Origin: Bacteroidales bacterium CF
Lineage (GTDB): Bacteria > Bacteroidota > Bacteroidia > Bacteroidales > UBA932
Direction: 5' to 3'
Assembly (NCBI GenBank): GCA_000473305.1
Contig: CP006772.1
Location: forward strand, 1 to 64,000
Length of the DNA stretch: 64,000 nt
In this document: piece after piece, positions 1-8,297 of the stretch
Numbering within the stretch: the first letter of the stretch is position 1
Layout: every line of letters starts with the position of its first letter
Notes under the pieces: generated by a model
Seen by the model: only the letters and a program-made list of their open reading frames with translations
Database searches by the model: none
Told to the model about the DNA's origin: nothing
Position numbers and translations under genes: made by a program

Positions 1-182
1 AGCCCTCCCTCGGAGCAACCTTCTCCAACAGGACAATTCCCTCCACTGAGAAAACTTTCCCAACCTGTGTTCCACGAGGAACATTTTTTTCTAGTAAATT
101 ATTTAATATGGGATAAGAGATTTATAGCAAAACTTATATTGCCCCTACAAATATCAAACTATCTCATTGCTACCCTTCTCAC
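1..182. other. Non-coding left edge downstream of mnmG
   Basis: This stretch follows the end of the leftward mnmG gene. It contains a parS-like 16-mer, listed separately. On the minus strand a reading frame starting with ATG at position 86, overlapping the parS-like site, stays open to the window edge (28 codons visible, beginning MFLVEHRLGK). I do not recognise that peptide and cannot tell whether it is a real gene start, so I do not call it a CDS. Confidence 0.4.
68..83. promoter_or_regulatory. parS-like site 1
   Basis: The 16-mer TGTTCCACGAGGAACA differs at one position from the perfect palindrome TGTTCCACGTGGAACA, which fits the widely conserved ParB-binding consensus TGTTNCACGTGAAACA apart from one symmetric base pair. 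It lies about 100 bases beyond the end of mnmG, a gene often near the origin. Identity is inferred from sequence similarity only; parB is not in the window. Confidence 0.55.
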
Positions 183-2264
183 CTATCTTCCGAAATACAC
201 AAGAAGTACAGATATGTCAGCCGGAGATACACCGGGAATCCTCGATGCTTGAGCAATTGTCTTTGGACGATGCTTTTCTAGTTTCTGTCGGGACTCTATT
301 GATATGGATTTTAAAATCGAATAATCGAATTTCTCGGGGATTTTAACATCTTCAAGTCTTAGAATTTTGTCAGCAAGCCTCTTTTCTCTTTCTATATAAC
401 CTTTATACTTGATTGCTATTTCAGCTGAAGAGAGCAATTCACAGGCATATATCTCCGACATTGTTTTACTTTCTACTAAGGGGCTTTGATTGTAGGGCAA
501 GCCGCTATCTAAGATTTCAGAATCACATCTCTCATTAATGCTCTCGGCAAAAACCTCAACAAACTCTTTATTTTCAGAATTGTACACGGAGGCATTTCTA
601 AGAGAATCAATTATGCCCAACTTCCTTTCTGGTTCCTTTTTAATTATCTCCTCTTTGTAATTATCAAATGTTCCCCGTGGAACATTCTTTAAAAGCGCTA
701 TTAAACCTATCTCCGGTCTTGAAAGTATTTCCGAAAGTGGTTTTTTTTGTTGAATTTCACTAGAATCTATACTTCTCAAATATGAATTCACATCCGCTGG
801 TATTATAGGGGAATATTGTATAAAGTCTGAAATCTCCTTTATTTGCAGATATTTTCTTTTTGACGCTTCGAATCGTTGTTTTGTTGCAAGACCTATATAG
901 TAGGAAGTCGCGGTAAGGCGTTTGTCGGCATTGTCTTGTCTTAAAAGAATTCTGTATTCTGCTCTTGATGTAAACATTCTGTATGGCTCGTCAACACCTT
1001 TTGTCACTAAATCATCTATCAGAACTCCTATATAGGCCTGGTCTCTTTTTAAAATAAACGGGTCTCTTTCCGAAATTTTCAGGTGTGCATTAATTCCTGC
1101 CATTAATCCTTGCGCTGCTGCCTCTTCATAGCCTGTCGTCCCATTAACCTGTCCTGCAAAATATAGATTCTCGATATTTTTTGTTTCTAAGGTGTGGTTC
1201 AATTGAGTCGGTGGAAAATAATCGTATTCGACTGCATACGCCGGCCTGAATATAACAACTGATTCCAGTCCCGGAATCTCTCTTAATGCTGCGTACTGCG
1301 TCTCAAGTGGTAAAGATGAAGAAAAACCTTGCAGGTAATATTCATTTGTATTCCACCCTTCGGGCTCGAGAAATAGTTGGTGGGAATCTTTATCGGAAAA
1401 AGTTCTTAGCTTGTCTTCAATGCTCGGACAATATCTCGGTCCTTTTCCATGTATCTTTCCTGAAAACAGAGGTGAGTCCTGAAAACCTCCTTTTAAAATT
1501 TCGTGTACATTTTTGTTGGTATGAACCATGTAACAGGGCATTTGTTCAATATTTGCCTGGATTGGAGAGGGAATTGTGAGAAAAGAGAACTTTTCAGGAG
1601 TTGAATCTCCTTTCTGTATCTGTAACCTTGTAAGGTCTACCGAGCGAATATCCAAACGTGGAGGGGTTCCGGTTTTCATTCTGTCGACTTCAATTCCCAT
1701 ATTTTTTATCTGATCTGACAAAAAATATGTGGCCGGTTCCCCCACTCTTCCCCCTTCTGCAGTATTATGACCTATGAAAAGTTTTCCGTTTAAAAAAGTA
1801 CCTGATGTTATAATAACAGATTTTGCATGGAATTTTGCTCCAAGAGAAGTTTTTACTCCAACTACCCTTTTCCCCTCAAATATCAATTCTGTCGCAGAGT
1901 CTTGCCAAAGATTGAGGTTTGCAGTATGCTCCAGGACATATCGCCAATTCATTGAAAAATGTTGCCTGTCACATTGTGCTCTTGGACTCCACATCGCAGG
2001 GCCTTTTGATCTGTTCAACATTCTGAATTGAATTGTACTGGCATCTGTAACAATTCCCATATATCCACCCAGCGCATCAATCTCTCGTACAATCTGTCCT
2101 TTTGCGATACCTCCGACGGCAGGATTACACGACATTTGAGCAATCTTTCCCAAGTCCATAGTTAGAAGCAAAACTCTTGAACCCATTTTTGCAGCGGCAT
2201 GAGCCGCCTCGCATCCGGCATGTCCTGCCCCTACTACAATTATATCATAACTATCTGTTACCAT
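183..2264 (-). CDS. mnmG: tRNA uridine-5-carboxymethylaminomethyl modification enzyme MnmG (GidA)
   Basis: With MnmE, this cytosolic FAD protein modifies U34 of several tRNAs. An N-terminal dinucleotide-binding motif (GAGHAGCEAA, residues 12-21), the conserved MSCNPAVGG segment with Cys46, TGTPPRLD and YCPSIEDK are all visible, and the C-terminal helical domain ends normally (ASRIPGVSPADISVLL). The family is about 620-630 residues; this protein has 693. The excess sits at about residues 525-590, between the RPEIGL segment and the KYKGYIEREK helix, and part of it is encoded by a parS-like site. ATG at 2264 is preferred to the TTG one codon upstream. It overlaps the end of ybeY by 14 bases, suggesting translational coupling. 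Confidence 0.96.
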   Translation of the reverse strand: MVTDSYDIIVVGAGHAGCEAAHAAAKMGSRVLLLTMDLGKIAQMSCNPAVGGIAKGQIVREIDALGGYMGIVTDASTIQFRMLNRSKGPAMWSPRAQCDRQHFSMNWRYVLEHTANLNLWQDSATELIFEGKRVVGVKTSLGAKFHAKSVIITSGTFLNGKLFIGHNTAEGGRVGEPATYFLSDQIKNMGIEVDRMKTGTPPRLDIRSVDLTRLQIQKGDSTPEKFSFLTIPSPIQANIEQMPCYMVHTNKNVHEILKGGFQDSPLFSGKIHGKGPRYCPSIEDKLRTFSDKDSHQLFLEPEGWNTNEYYLQGFSSSLPLETQYAALREIPGLESVVIFRPAYAVEYDYFPPTQLNHTLETKNIENLYFAGQVNGTTGYEEAAAQGLMAGINAHLKISERDPFILKRDQAYIGVLIDDLVTKGVDEPYRMFTSRAEYRILLRQDNADKRLTATSYYIGLATKQRFEASKRKYLQIKEISDFIQYSPIIPADVNSYLRSIDSSEIQQKKPLSEILSRPEIGLIALLKNVPRGTFDNYKEEIIKKEPERKLGIIDSLRNASVYNSENKEFVEVFAESINERCDSEILDSGLPYNQSPLVESKTMSEIYACELLSSAEIAIKYKGYIEREKRLADKILRLEDVKIPEKFDYSILKSISIESRQKLEKHRPKTIAQASRIPGVSPADISVLLVYFGR
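670..685. promoter_or_regulatory. parS-like site 2, inside mnmG
   Basis: The 16-mer TGTTCCCCGTGGAACA differs by one base from TGTTCCACGTGGAACA. It lies within mnmG, where it encodes the peptide NVPRGTF of the unusual internal insertion (about residues 528-533). Together with the similar site at 68-83 it forms a pair 600 bases apart. ParB binding is inferred. Confidence 0.55.
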
Positions 2265-2691
2265 CAAACCCTCTTTTTGCTAAATAGTAATCCTCCCTGG
2301 ATCTCATAGATTTTTGTTCAGACTCTGTTCCATCGTCATATCCGGAAAGGTGTAAAACCCCATGTATTATAACTCTATGAAGTTCATCTATAAATAGTTG
2401 TCTAAATGTTTCTGCATTCTCCCTAACCCTATCAATGCTTATGAATATATCTCCGGAAAAATTGTTCTCCTCTGAATTGTCAAATGTTATAACATCAGTA
2501 AAATAGTCATGGTCTAAATACTTTTTATTCATATCTAGAAGGTATTCGTCAGAACAGAAAATAACTGAAAGTTCCTCCAGTTTCCTCTTCTTTAAAACGC
2601 CCTCCTCTTCTAAAGCAGATATAATCCACTTCTTGCAAGCTCTTCTGTTTTTGAACTTAAACTCTATGTCCTCAGTAAAAAAATTAATCAT
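2251..2691 (-). CDS. ybeY: Endoribonuclease YbeY (16S rRNA maturation factor)
   Basis: YbeY is a small metal-dependent RNase acting in 16S rRNA 3'-end maturation and ribosome quality control. The zinc-site region reads HGVLHLSGYDDG near residues 110-121. Compared with the E. coli type, where the motif ends in DH, the third ligand position is Asp instead of His; as far as I recall this is usual in Bacteroidota. Length (146 residues) is normal. ATG at 2691 lies inside the end of the preceding AhpD-like gene (8-base overlap), and the end overlaps the start of mnmG, so the three genes form one leftward operon. Confidence 0.93.
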   Translation of the reverse strand: MINFFTEDIEFKFKNRRACKKWIISALEEEGVLKKRKLEELSVIFCSDEYLLDMNKKYLDHDYFTDVITFDNSEENNFSGDIFISIDRVRENAETFRQLFIDELHRVIIHGVLHLSGYDDGTESEQKSMRSREDYYLAKRGFDGNR

Positions 2692-3046
2692 TGCGTTCAG
2701 TATTTTCTGAATTTTCCAACTCTTCCCAATAGTCGAGAGCTCTTCTTGTATGGGGGATTACAATTGACCCGCCTACTAGATTAGCAACAGAAAAGATCTC
2801 AAAAAGTTGTTCTTTTGTTACGTTTAATTCGTAACATTTTTCCAGATGGTATTTTATACAGTCGTCACATCTCAAAACCATCGAAGTTGCCAAACCTAAC
2901 ATTTCCTTGGTTTGAGCGGGAAGGGCTCCATCTTCATAAGTCCTGGTATCCAGATTAAAAAATCTTTTGAAGAATAATTTATCCTGATCGAGGATTTTTT
3001 TATTCATTTTGGCACGAAATATGCGGAAATTCTTTTCTTGGTCCAT
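2684..3046 (-). CDS. AhpD-like / carboxymuconolactone decarboxylase family protein
   Basis: A small all-helical protein with the CxxC redox motif of the AhpD/CMD family (RCDDCIKYHLEKC, mid-protein) followed by the typical LVGGS segment. Members range from peroxidase partners to decarboxylases; the CxxC plus downstream His favours a thiol-redox role, but the substrate is unknown. An in-frame TTG at 3064 would add six residues; ATG at 3046 (MDQEKNF) is the better start and gives 120 residues. A TAnnTTTG-like element (TATTTTTG, minus strand 3070-3077) lies about 25 bases upstream. First gene of the operon with ybeY and mnmG. Confidence 0.85.
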   Translation of the reverse strand: MDQEKNFRIFRAKMNKKILDQDKLFFKRFFNLDTRTYEDGALPAQTKEMLGLATSMVLRCDDCIKYHLEKCYELNVTKEQLFEIFSVANLVGGSIVIPHTRRALDYWEELENSENTERND

Positions 3047-3103
3047 ACAAAAATATTTGTGCAAAACTACAAAAATATACTCATTTAAAACTTTTTTAAA
3101 ACC

Positions 3104-4045
3104 ATGTCAAAAGTTAGTGTTATTGGTGCCGGTAATGTTGGTGCAACATGCGCATACGCAATGTGTCTGATGCAAGTGGCATCTGAAATTGTTCTTCTGG
3201 ATGTTAAACCAGGTTTGTCAGAAGGTAAGGCAATTGATATGATGCAGACAGCTAAGCATCTTAAATTTGAAACCAGAATTACCGGTGTTACAAATGATTA
3301 TGAAGCAACATCAAACTCTGATGTTATCGTAATCACCTCAGGTATACCTCGTAAACCGGGAATGACCAGAGAAGAGCTGATTGGAACAAACGCCTCTATT
3401 GTAAACGAAGTTGTCACCAATTCTCTCAAATATTCTCCTAATGCAATCATCGTAATTATATCCAACCCTATGGATACCATGACCTACCTGACTCTTAAGT
3501 CATCAGGTCTTCCTAAAAACAAAGTTATAGGTATGGGTGGAATGCTTGACAGCAGCCGCTTCATTTACTATCTGAGCAAAGCTCTTGATGCTCCTGCAAG
3601 TGACGTTGCCGGTATGGTAATTGGCGGACACGGTGATACAACTATGATCCCTCTTGCAAGATTTGCAAACCTCAGAGGTATTCCTGTTTCAGAACTCACT
3701 ACAAAAGAGGTACTTGACCAGATCACTGAAGATACTATGAAGGGCGGTGCAACACTTACCAAACTTATAGGTACTTCAGCATGGTATGCTCCGGGTGCTA
3801 ACGCAGCTGCTCTTGTAAGGGCTATCGTTCACGATGAGAAAAAAGTATACCCTTGCTGTGTTTCTCTCGAGGGAGAATACTACCAGAACGATGTTTGTAT
3901 AGGCGTTCCTTGTGTAATAGGCAAAAATGGTTGGGAAAAAATCATAGAGCTAAACCTCAATCCGGAAGAGAGAGCTCTCTTCCAGAAGAGTGTTGACGCC
4001 GTACGTGCTACAAATGACGTTCTTAAAGAACTGAAACTAGTATAG
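3104..4045 (+). CDS. mdh: Malate dehydrogenase (LDH-like type)
   Basis: NAD-dependent oxidation of malate to oxaloacetate, or the reverse in fermentative succinate formation. It belongs to the lactate/malate dehydrogenase superfamily: GAGNVG at residues 8-13 binds NAD, IPRKPGMTREEL carries substrate-binding arginines, NPMDTMTYL is conserved, and GGHGDTTMIPL holds the catalytic His. Arg rather than Gln in the active loop supports malate over lactate. The length, 313 residues, is normal. It is divergent from the ybeY operon and is followed by two overlapping hairpins and a tRNA gene. Together with sdhAB nearby it fits a reductive succinate pathway. Confidence 0.95.
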   Translation: MSKVSVIGAGNVGATCAYAMCLMQVASEIVLLDVKPGLSEGKAIDMMQTAKHLKFETRITGVTNDYEATSNSDVIVITSGIPRKPGMTREELIGTNASIVNEVVTNSLKYSPNAIIVIISNPMDTMTYLTLKSSGLPKNKVIGMGGMLDSSRFIYYLSKALDAPASDVAGMVIGGHGDTTMIPLARFANLRGIPVSELTTKEVLDQITEDTMKGGATLTKLIGTSAWYAPGANAAALVRAIVHDEKKVYPCCVSLEGEYYQNDVCIGVPCVIGKNGWEKIIELNLNPEERALFQKSVDAVRATNDVLKELKLV

Positions 4046-4049
4046 TTTT

Positions 4050-4094
4050 AACTATTTGGAATAGTTTTTGCTCACATAATAGTGAGCAAAAACT
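4050..4094 (+). terminator. Two overlapping hairpins after mdh
   Basis: Hairpin one is AACTATT-tgg-AATAGTT (4050-4066) followed by a T-rich run, like an intrinsic terminator for mdh. Hairpin two is a perfect 13-bp stem with a 6-base loop (4063-4075 with 4082-4094, AGTTTTTGCTCAC and its complement) ending three bases before the tRNA gene. They share bases 4063-4066, so the two cannot fully form together. Confidence 0.6.
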
Positions 4095-4097
4095 TAC

Positions 4098-4171
<74 letters not shown>

Positions 4172-4242
4172 CAAAAGTTTTGAACAATTTTATTAACATT
4201 TAATGTTCTACTATTGTTGATTTTAGAATTATTTTTCAAAGT

Positions 4243-4251
4243 TTATCCACA
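4243..4251 (+). promoter_or_regulatory. Consensus DnaA box (single)
   Basis: TTATCCACA matches the DnaA-box consensus exactly. It stands alone between tRNA-Ala and the TonB-type gene, seven bases before the presumed -33 element of that gene. It may be a chance match, a DnaA-titration site, or a regulatory site. Confidence 0.35.
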
Positions 4252-4257
4252 ATAACT

Positions 4258-4288
4258 TTTGTCAAATAATTATTTCTTATTACTTTTA
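4258..4288 (+). promoter_or_regulatory. Predicted Bacteroidota-type promoter for the TonB-type gene
   Basis: A TTTG element (4258-4261), a 19-base spacer and TACTTTTA (4281-4288) match the -33 TTTG and -7 TAnnTTTG pattern, with one mismatch in the last base. The same 19-base spacing occurs before sdhA. The start codon is 28 bases further on. Confidence 0.45.
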
Positions 4289-4316
4289 CAAACTCAAAAA
4301 TCGCAGAGACAAAGTT

Positions 4317-5009
4317 ATGGAAGTAAAGAAAACACCTAAAGCCAATCTTGAAGGCAAAAAATTTTTCTTCAGAGAGATAGGACTAATAATTGCTTTGGCA
4401 GTTTCACTGCTTGCTTTTGAATGGAAAAGCACTGACAAACAGGAAGCAACTATGACAAATGATACAGCTGTTATCATTGAAGATGAGATGATTCCTATTA
4501 CACAAGAGAACACTCCTCCGCCACAGACAATGGATATCCCTGTGCTTTCAGAAGAGATTCAGATTGTTGATAACGATGTGAAAGTTAATACTGATCTTAT
4601 TATCAATACTGAGGATGACAAGAATCTTGGTGTAGAGATCAAAAACTACGTAGCCGGCTCAGGTAAAGCGGAAGAGGTTGAGGATGAGGAAATTCCATTC
4701 CAGATTGTGGAAGAGAAGCCTAAATTCCAGGGTGGTGACGAGAATACTTTTACAAAATGGGTTTTTGAGCGCCTTGTTTATCCTGAAATGGCAAAGGAAA
4801 ATGGTGTTCAGGGTCGTGTTATTCTTCAGTTCCTTGTTAATACAGACGGTAGTGTAAGTGACGTTAAGGTTGTCAGAGGAGTAGATGCTTCATTGGACAA
4901 AGAGGCTGCTCGTGTAGTTGCATCTTCACCTAAATGGACTCCGGGAAGACAAAGAAACAAAGCGGTTAAGGTACGTTACATTTTCCCTGTAATATTCCAG
5001 TTGAGATAA
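4317..5009 (+). CDS. Energy transducer TonB-type protein
   Basis: It couples inner-membrane proton motive force (via ExbBD) to outer-membrane receptors. There is a short cytoplasmic N-terminus, one membrane anchor at about residues 20-38 (EIGLIIALAVSLLAF), an acidic, proline-containing periplasmic linker, and a C-terminal TonB domain (VYPEMAKENGVQGRVILQF; ends VRYIFPVIFQLR). The length, 230 residues, is normal for single-anchor Bacteroidota TonB proteins. exbB/exbD are not adjacent. A Bacteroidota-type promoter precedes it and an intrinsic terminator follows, so it is probably monocistronic. Confidence 0.92.
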   Translation: MEVKKTPKANLEGKKFFFREIGLIIALAVSLLAFEWKSTDKQEATMTNDTAVIIEDEMIPITQENTPPPQTMDIPVLSEEIQIVDNDVKVNTDLIINTEDDKNLGVEIKNYVAGSGKAEEVEDEEIPFQIVEEKPKFQGGDENTFTKWVFERLVYPEMAKENGVQGRVILQFLVNTDGSVSDVKVVRGVDASLDKEAARVVASSPKWTPGRQRNKAVKVRYIFPVIFQLR

Positions 5010-5031
5010 TTACATAATTAGATATTTAAGA

Positions 5032-5063
5032 AAAGGCTGCCTCCTTAAGATGCAGCCTTTTTT
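5032..5063 (+). terminator. Intrinsic terminator after the TonB-type gene
   Basis: A perfect 9-bp stem AAAGGCTGC / GCAGCCTTT (5032-5040 with 5052-5060) with an 11-base loop is followed by more T residues. It lies 23 bases after the stop codon and before hflX. Confidence 0.85.
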
Positions 5064-5099
5064 AGTAATTTTAAGTATATTAGCTTCTAAATAATATTT

Positions 5100-6269
5100 A
5101 TGGAAATAGAAAAATGCGTCTTTGTAGGTGTTATTTCCCAGAATGATGATGAGAGTAAAGTTCTTGAATACCTCGATGAACTTGAATTTCTTGCTGAGAC
5201 AGCCGGTGCTGCCGGAGATAAGAAGTTTATTCAGAGACTGGAGAGACCTAACAATAAGACTTATGTAGGTTCAGGCAAGCTTGATGAGATAAAGAGCTAT
5301 ATAACAGAAAACGAGATAAAGCTTGTAATCTTTGATGATGAACTTACCCCTTCGCAGCTTAGGAATATTGAACAGGAACTTATGTGCAGGGTTCTTGACA
5401 GGACGAGCCTGATTCTCGATATTTTTGCACAAAGGGCCAAGACTGCCTATGCGAAGACTCAGGTTGAACTCGCACAATATCAGTATCTTCTTCCAAGGCT
5501 TACACGTATGTGGTCTCACCTTGAAAGGCAGAGAGGTGGTATTGGAATGAGGGGCCCGGGAGAGAGCCAGATAGAGACAGACCGAAGAATTATCCTGGAC
5601 AAAATAAGTAAGCTGAAGGAGCAGTTAAAGAAAATTGACCGTCAAATGTCTTCTCAGCGTGGCAATAGGGGAAACCTCGTGAGAATAGCCCTCGTTGGCT
5701 ATACAAATGTTGGAAAGAGTACACTGATGAACCTGTTGGCAAAAAGTGACGTATTTGCTGAAAATAAACTTTTTGCAACGCTGGATACCACAGTAAGAAA
5801 AGTTGTAATTGAGAATGTCCCCTTCCTTCTTAGTGATACTGTCGGTTTCATACGAAAACTTCCTCATCAGCTGGTAGAGTCTTTCAAAAGTACGCTCGAC
5901 GAAGTCCGCGAATCTGACATCCTCATGCATGTTGTAGATATATCACATCCCGGTTTTGAAGAGCAGATAAAGGTGGTCAACGAGACTCTGGCTGATATTG
6001 GAGCCAAGGAAAAGCCGCTTTTCCTCGTTTTTAACAAGATTGATCTTTATAAGTACACTCCACAGGATGAATATGATTTCGGGCCTAAAAAGCAGGAAAA
6101 TTACAGCCTTGATGAGTTAAAAAACTCCTGGATGGGAAGAGAGCATAATCCGTGCATTTTTATCTCAGCTAAAGAGAAAACACAAATAGACAAGCTAAGG
6201 AACGACATTTATAAAATGGTAGCCGAAATACACGCCGGAAGATACCCGTTCAGCAACTTCCTCTGGTAA
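5100..6269 (+). CDS. hflX: Ribosome-associated GTPase HflX
   Basis: HflX binds 50S/70S ribosomes and splits stalled or stressed ribosomes. The N-terminal HflX domain (residues about 10-120, YVGSGKLDEI) and the conserved RGPGESQIETDRR linker precede a GTPase domain with G1 GYTNVGKST (about 200-208), G3 DTVGFIRKLPHQL and G4 NKID. The length, 389 residues, is typical. It stands alone between the terminator at 5032-5063 and a convergent gene. Long minus-strand reading frames inside it are shadows. Confidence 0.95.
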   Translation: MEIEKCVFVGVISQNDDESKVLEYLDELEFLAETAGAAGDKKFIQRLERPNNKTYVGSGKLDEIKSYITENEIKLVIFDDELTPSQLRNIEQELMCRVLDRTSLILDIFAQRAKTAYAKTQVELAQYQYLLPRLTRMWSHLERQRGGIGMRGPGESQIETDRRIILDKISKLKEQLKKIDRQMSSQRGNRGNLVRIALVGYTNVGKSTLMNLLAKSDVFAENKLFATLDTTVRKVVIENVPFLLSDTVGFIRKLPHQLVESFKSTLDEVRESDILMHVVDISHPGFEEQIKVVNETLADIGAKEKPLFLVFNKIDLYKYTPQDEYDFGPKKQENYSLDELKNSWMGREHNPCIFISAKEKTQIDKLRNDIYKMVAEIHAGRYPFSNFLW

Positions 6270-6297
6270 ATCCTCTTTATCTTCTCAGTTAAGAAAA

Positions 6298-7401
6298 CTA
6301 CTTTATAATTTTCTCTACAGGAAGTCTCTGAACCTCCTTGTTATTAATTCCTTTTATTGTTTTTGCCGCAAACAGTGAGTTTAGCAAAGCCTCTTCTGTT
6401 GCCTCTATTGTTGCCATAAACAGTGGAGACATTGAGTCGTTCTGAAGCTCTTTAGGAGTATAGAAAGGTTTTGATTCGTCAAGAAGGTTTTCCGGAGCAA
6501 CAGACATCGCAATTACATAATCTCCGCTTCCATTTGATGCAATTCCTCCGGTCCTTGCCATTCCCATAAATGCCCTTTTTGCAATGCGTTCAAGATTCCT
6601 TGCTGTAACAGGAGCATCGGTTATCACTACCATCATGCAGGATCCGTCAACATCCTGAAGTATATTCTTTCTGAATGAGTAGTTTTCAAGCATCTCTCCG
6701 GCTTTTATCCCGTCTATGTCAAGGATTCCTCCGTAGTTTGACTGAACTATCACACCCACTGTGTATCCGCCGAGTGATTCAGGTAGTACCCTAGATGAGG
6801 TTCCGATTCCACCCTTGTATCCAAAACAGATTGTGCCCGTACCGGCTCCTACCCCGCCCTCTTCAACAGGTCCTGATTTAGCCGACTCTATTGCCTTAAG
6901 GACATCTTCTGGCTTGACATATCTTGCTTTTATGTTATTAAGTCCGCTGTCATTGGTCTCTCCCACCACTCCGTTTACTGAAGCTACATTTTCATTTCCG
7001 GGCTGCGATAATGTGTATGTGATAAGAGCATCAAGGGCAGCAGCAACACTCATCGTATTTGTCAGTATTACAGGTGTTTCGATGTTGCCGAGCTCCATAA
7101 TCTGAGTCACTCCTGCCAGCTTACCGAAACCATTTCCTACAAACACCGCGGCAGGAACCTTGTTTCTAAATATGTTGCCTCCATGAGGCACAATTGCCGT
7201 TACCCCGGTTCTCATATCCTCTCCCTCTATCTTTGTCACATGACCGATTTTTACACCCGGAACATCAGTTATAGCATTGAATTTTCCTGTTTTAAAGACT
7301 CCCGGCTTAACTCCGAAATCTCTGGCCCTGCTTTGTGCTTCTGCGTTTGTCAATGACAATGTCATTGACAGCAAAAGTAACGGTATTGTTTTTTTAATCA
7401 T
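6298..7401 (-). CDS. P1-family (DmpA-type) peptidase, secreted
   Basis: A self-processing N-terminal-nucleophile aminopeptidase of the DmpA/BapA family, which releases N-terminal residues or beta-amino acids. A signal peptide (ends about residue 22, NAEAQ) indicates periplasmic location. The family start (AITDVPGVKIGHVT) and the GETNDSGLNN segment are visible, and the Gly-Ser cleavage site lies in DGSCMMVV (nucleophile Ser254). The length, 367 residues, fits. The ATG lies 4 bases after the upstream alpha/beta hydrolase gene, so the two are co-transcribed. Substrate unknown. Confidence 0.9.
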   Translation of the reverse strand: MIKKTIPLLLLSMTLSLTNAEAQSRARDFGVKPGVFKTGKFNAITDVPGVKIGHVTKIEGEDMRTGVTAIVPHGGNIFRNKVPAAVFVGNGFGKLAGVTQIMELGNIETPVILTNTMSVAAALDALITYTLSQPGNENVASVNGVVGETNDSGLNNIKARYVKPEDVLKAIESAKSGPVEEGGVGAGTGTICFGYKGGIGTSSRVLPESLGGYTVGVIVQSNYGGILDIDGIKAGEMLENYSFRKNILQDVDGSCMMVVITDAPVTARNLERIAKRAFMGMARTGGIASNGSGDYVIAMSVAPENLLDESKPFYTPKELQNDSMSPLFMATIEATEEALLNSLFAAKTIKGINNKEVQRLPVEKIIK

Positions 7402-7405
7402 ATTT

Positions 7406-8200
7406 TTACAATTCTAGAAATTTCAGTAACTCCTCTTTGACAATCTGAGGTTCTTCCAAAAAGCCATTATGTCCCGAGTGAAGTAAGAATATACATTTTG
7501 CTTCGGGAAGCTCCTTTTGCAGGGTCATGGCTTTTTCGTAAGTTATATGGTAATCATCCATACCAAAAAAGATCAGGAGCGGAATCTTACTCTCCTTCAA
7601 AAATGCCAGATTGTCCTCTCTGTTTTTCAAGCCTCTGACAGTTGCTGCAATTCCCTCAGGATCATGAGTCTCAGAGATCTCCTCTATCTCTGTAATTTTT
7701 TCATCCATCCTTCTGAGATTCTCTTTTGCAAACATTTTCGGAATGCCCAGCTTCACAATCGTCTGTAATTTTGCTTTCTTTATAAGCTCGATCTCCCTAT
7801 CCCTGTCAACCTTTTTCTCATCTGAATCAGCACCCGGGCCCGAATGCATCAGGACCAACCCCGCAAACCTCTCTCTATGCCTCTTTATCGCCTCTATAGC
7901 CACATATCCTCCCATTGAATGACCAACCACATAGGCAGATTCTATATTGCACAAATCAAGTACTGATTTGACAATATCTGACATGAATGCCATTGAGTTC
8001 TCCTCTTTATTTGACCCGGTAAGTCCATGTCCCGGAAGATCGATTGAAATGACCCTTATTGATTCTGGAAGTATTTTAATAAAATCTTCCCATACATAGA
8101 GCGTTTCCAGATATCCGTGAAGAAGCACAAGTGTCTTTTCTCCTTTCTTAGAGTCTGAAATATGAACGGGAATCCCGTTACAAGTAGCAAAAAATTCCAT
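7406..8200 (-). CDS. Alpha/beta-fold hydrolase
   Basis: A single-domain alpha/beta hydrolase with the oxyanion segment LLHGYLET, nucleophile elbow GHSMGG (Ser95 from the chosen start), acid region FFGMDDYH and catalytic His in HSGHNGFLEEP. No signal peptide, so probably cytosolic. A TTG at 8218 would add six residues; ATG at 8200 (MEFFATCNG) is preferred. A TAAATTTG element (minus strand, 8216-8223) lies just upstream. It heads a two-gene unit with the P1 peptidase. The substrate cannot be read from the sequence (esterase, lipase or C-C hydrolase are all possible). Confidence 0.85.
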   Translation of the reverse strand: MEFFATCNGIPVHISDSKKGEKTLVLLHGYLETLYVWEDFIKILPESIRVISIDLPGHGLTGSNKEENSMAFMSDIVKSVLDLCNIESAYVVGHSMGGYVAIEAIKRHRERFAGLVLMHSGPGADSDEKKVDRDREIELIKKAKLQTIVKLGIPKMFAKENLRRMDEKITEIEEISETHDPEGIAATVRGLKNREDNLAFLKESKIPLLIFFGMDDYHITYEKAMTLQKELPEAKCIFLLHSGHNGFLEEPQIVKEELLKFLEL

Positions 8201-8297
8201 TTTTCGATATTTGTTCAAATTTAAATGTTTTTAAACTAATTTTTATACATTTGCGAGATAACATAGGCTTTTTAATATAATAGTCATAATTGCAGAT

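Noticed and set aside
5271-5930. Three minus-strand reading frames inside hflX
   Set aside because: They lie entirely antisense to a highly conserved GTPase gene and encode no recognisable motifs.
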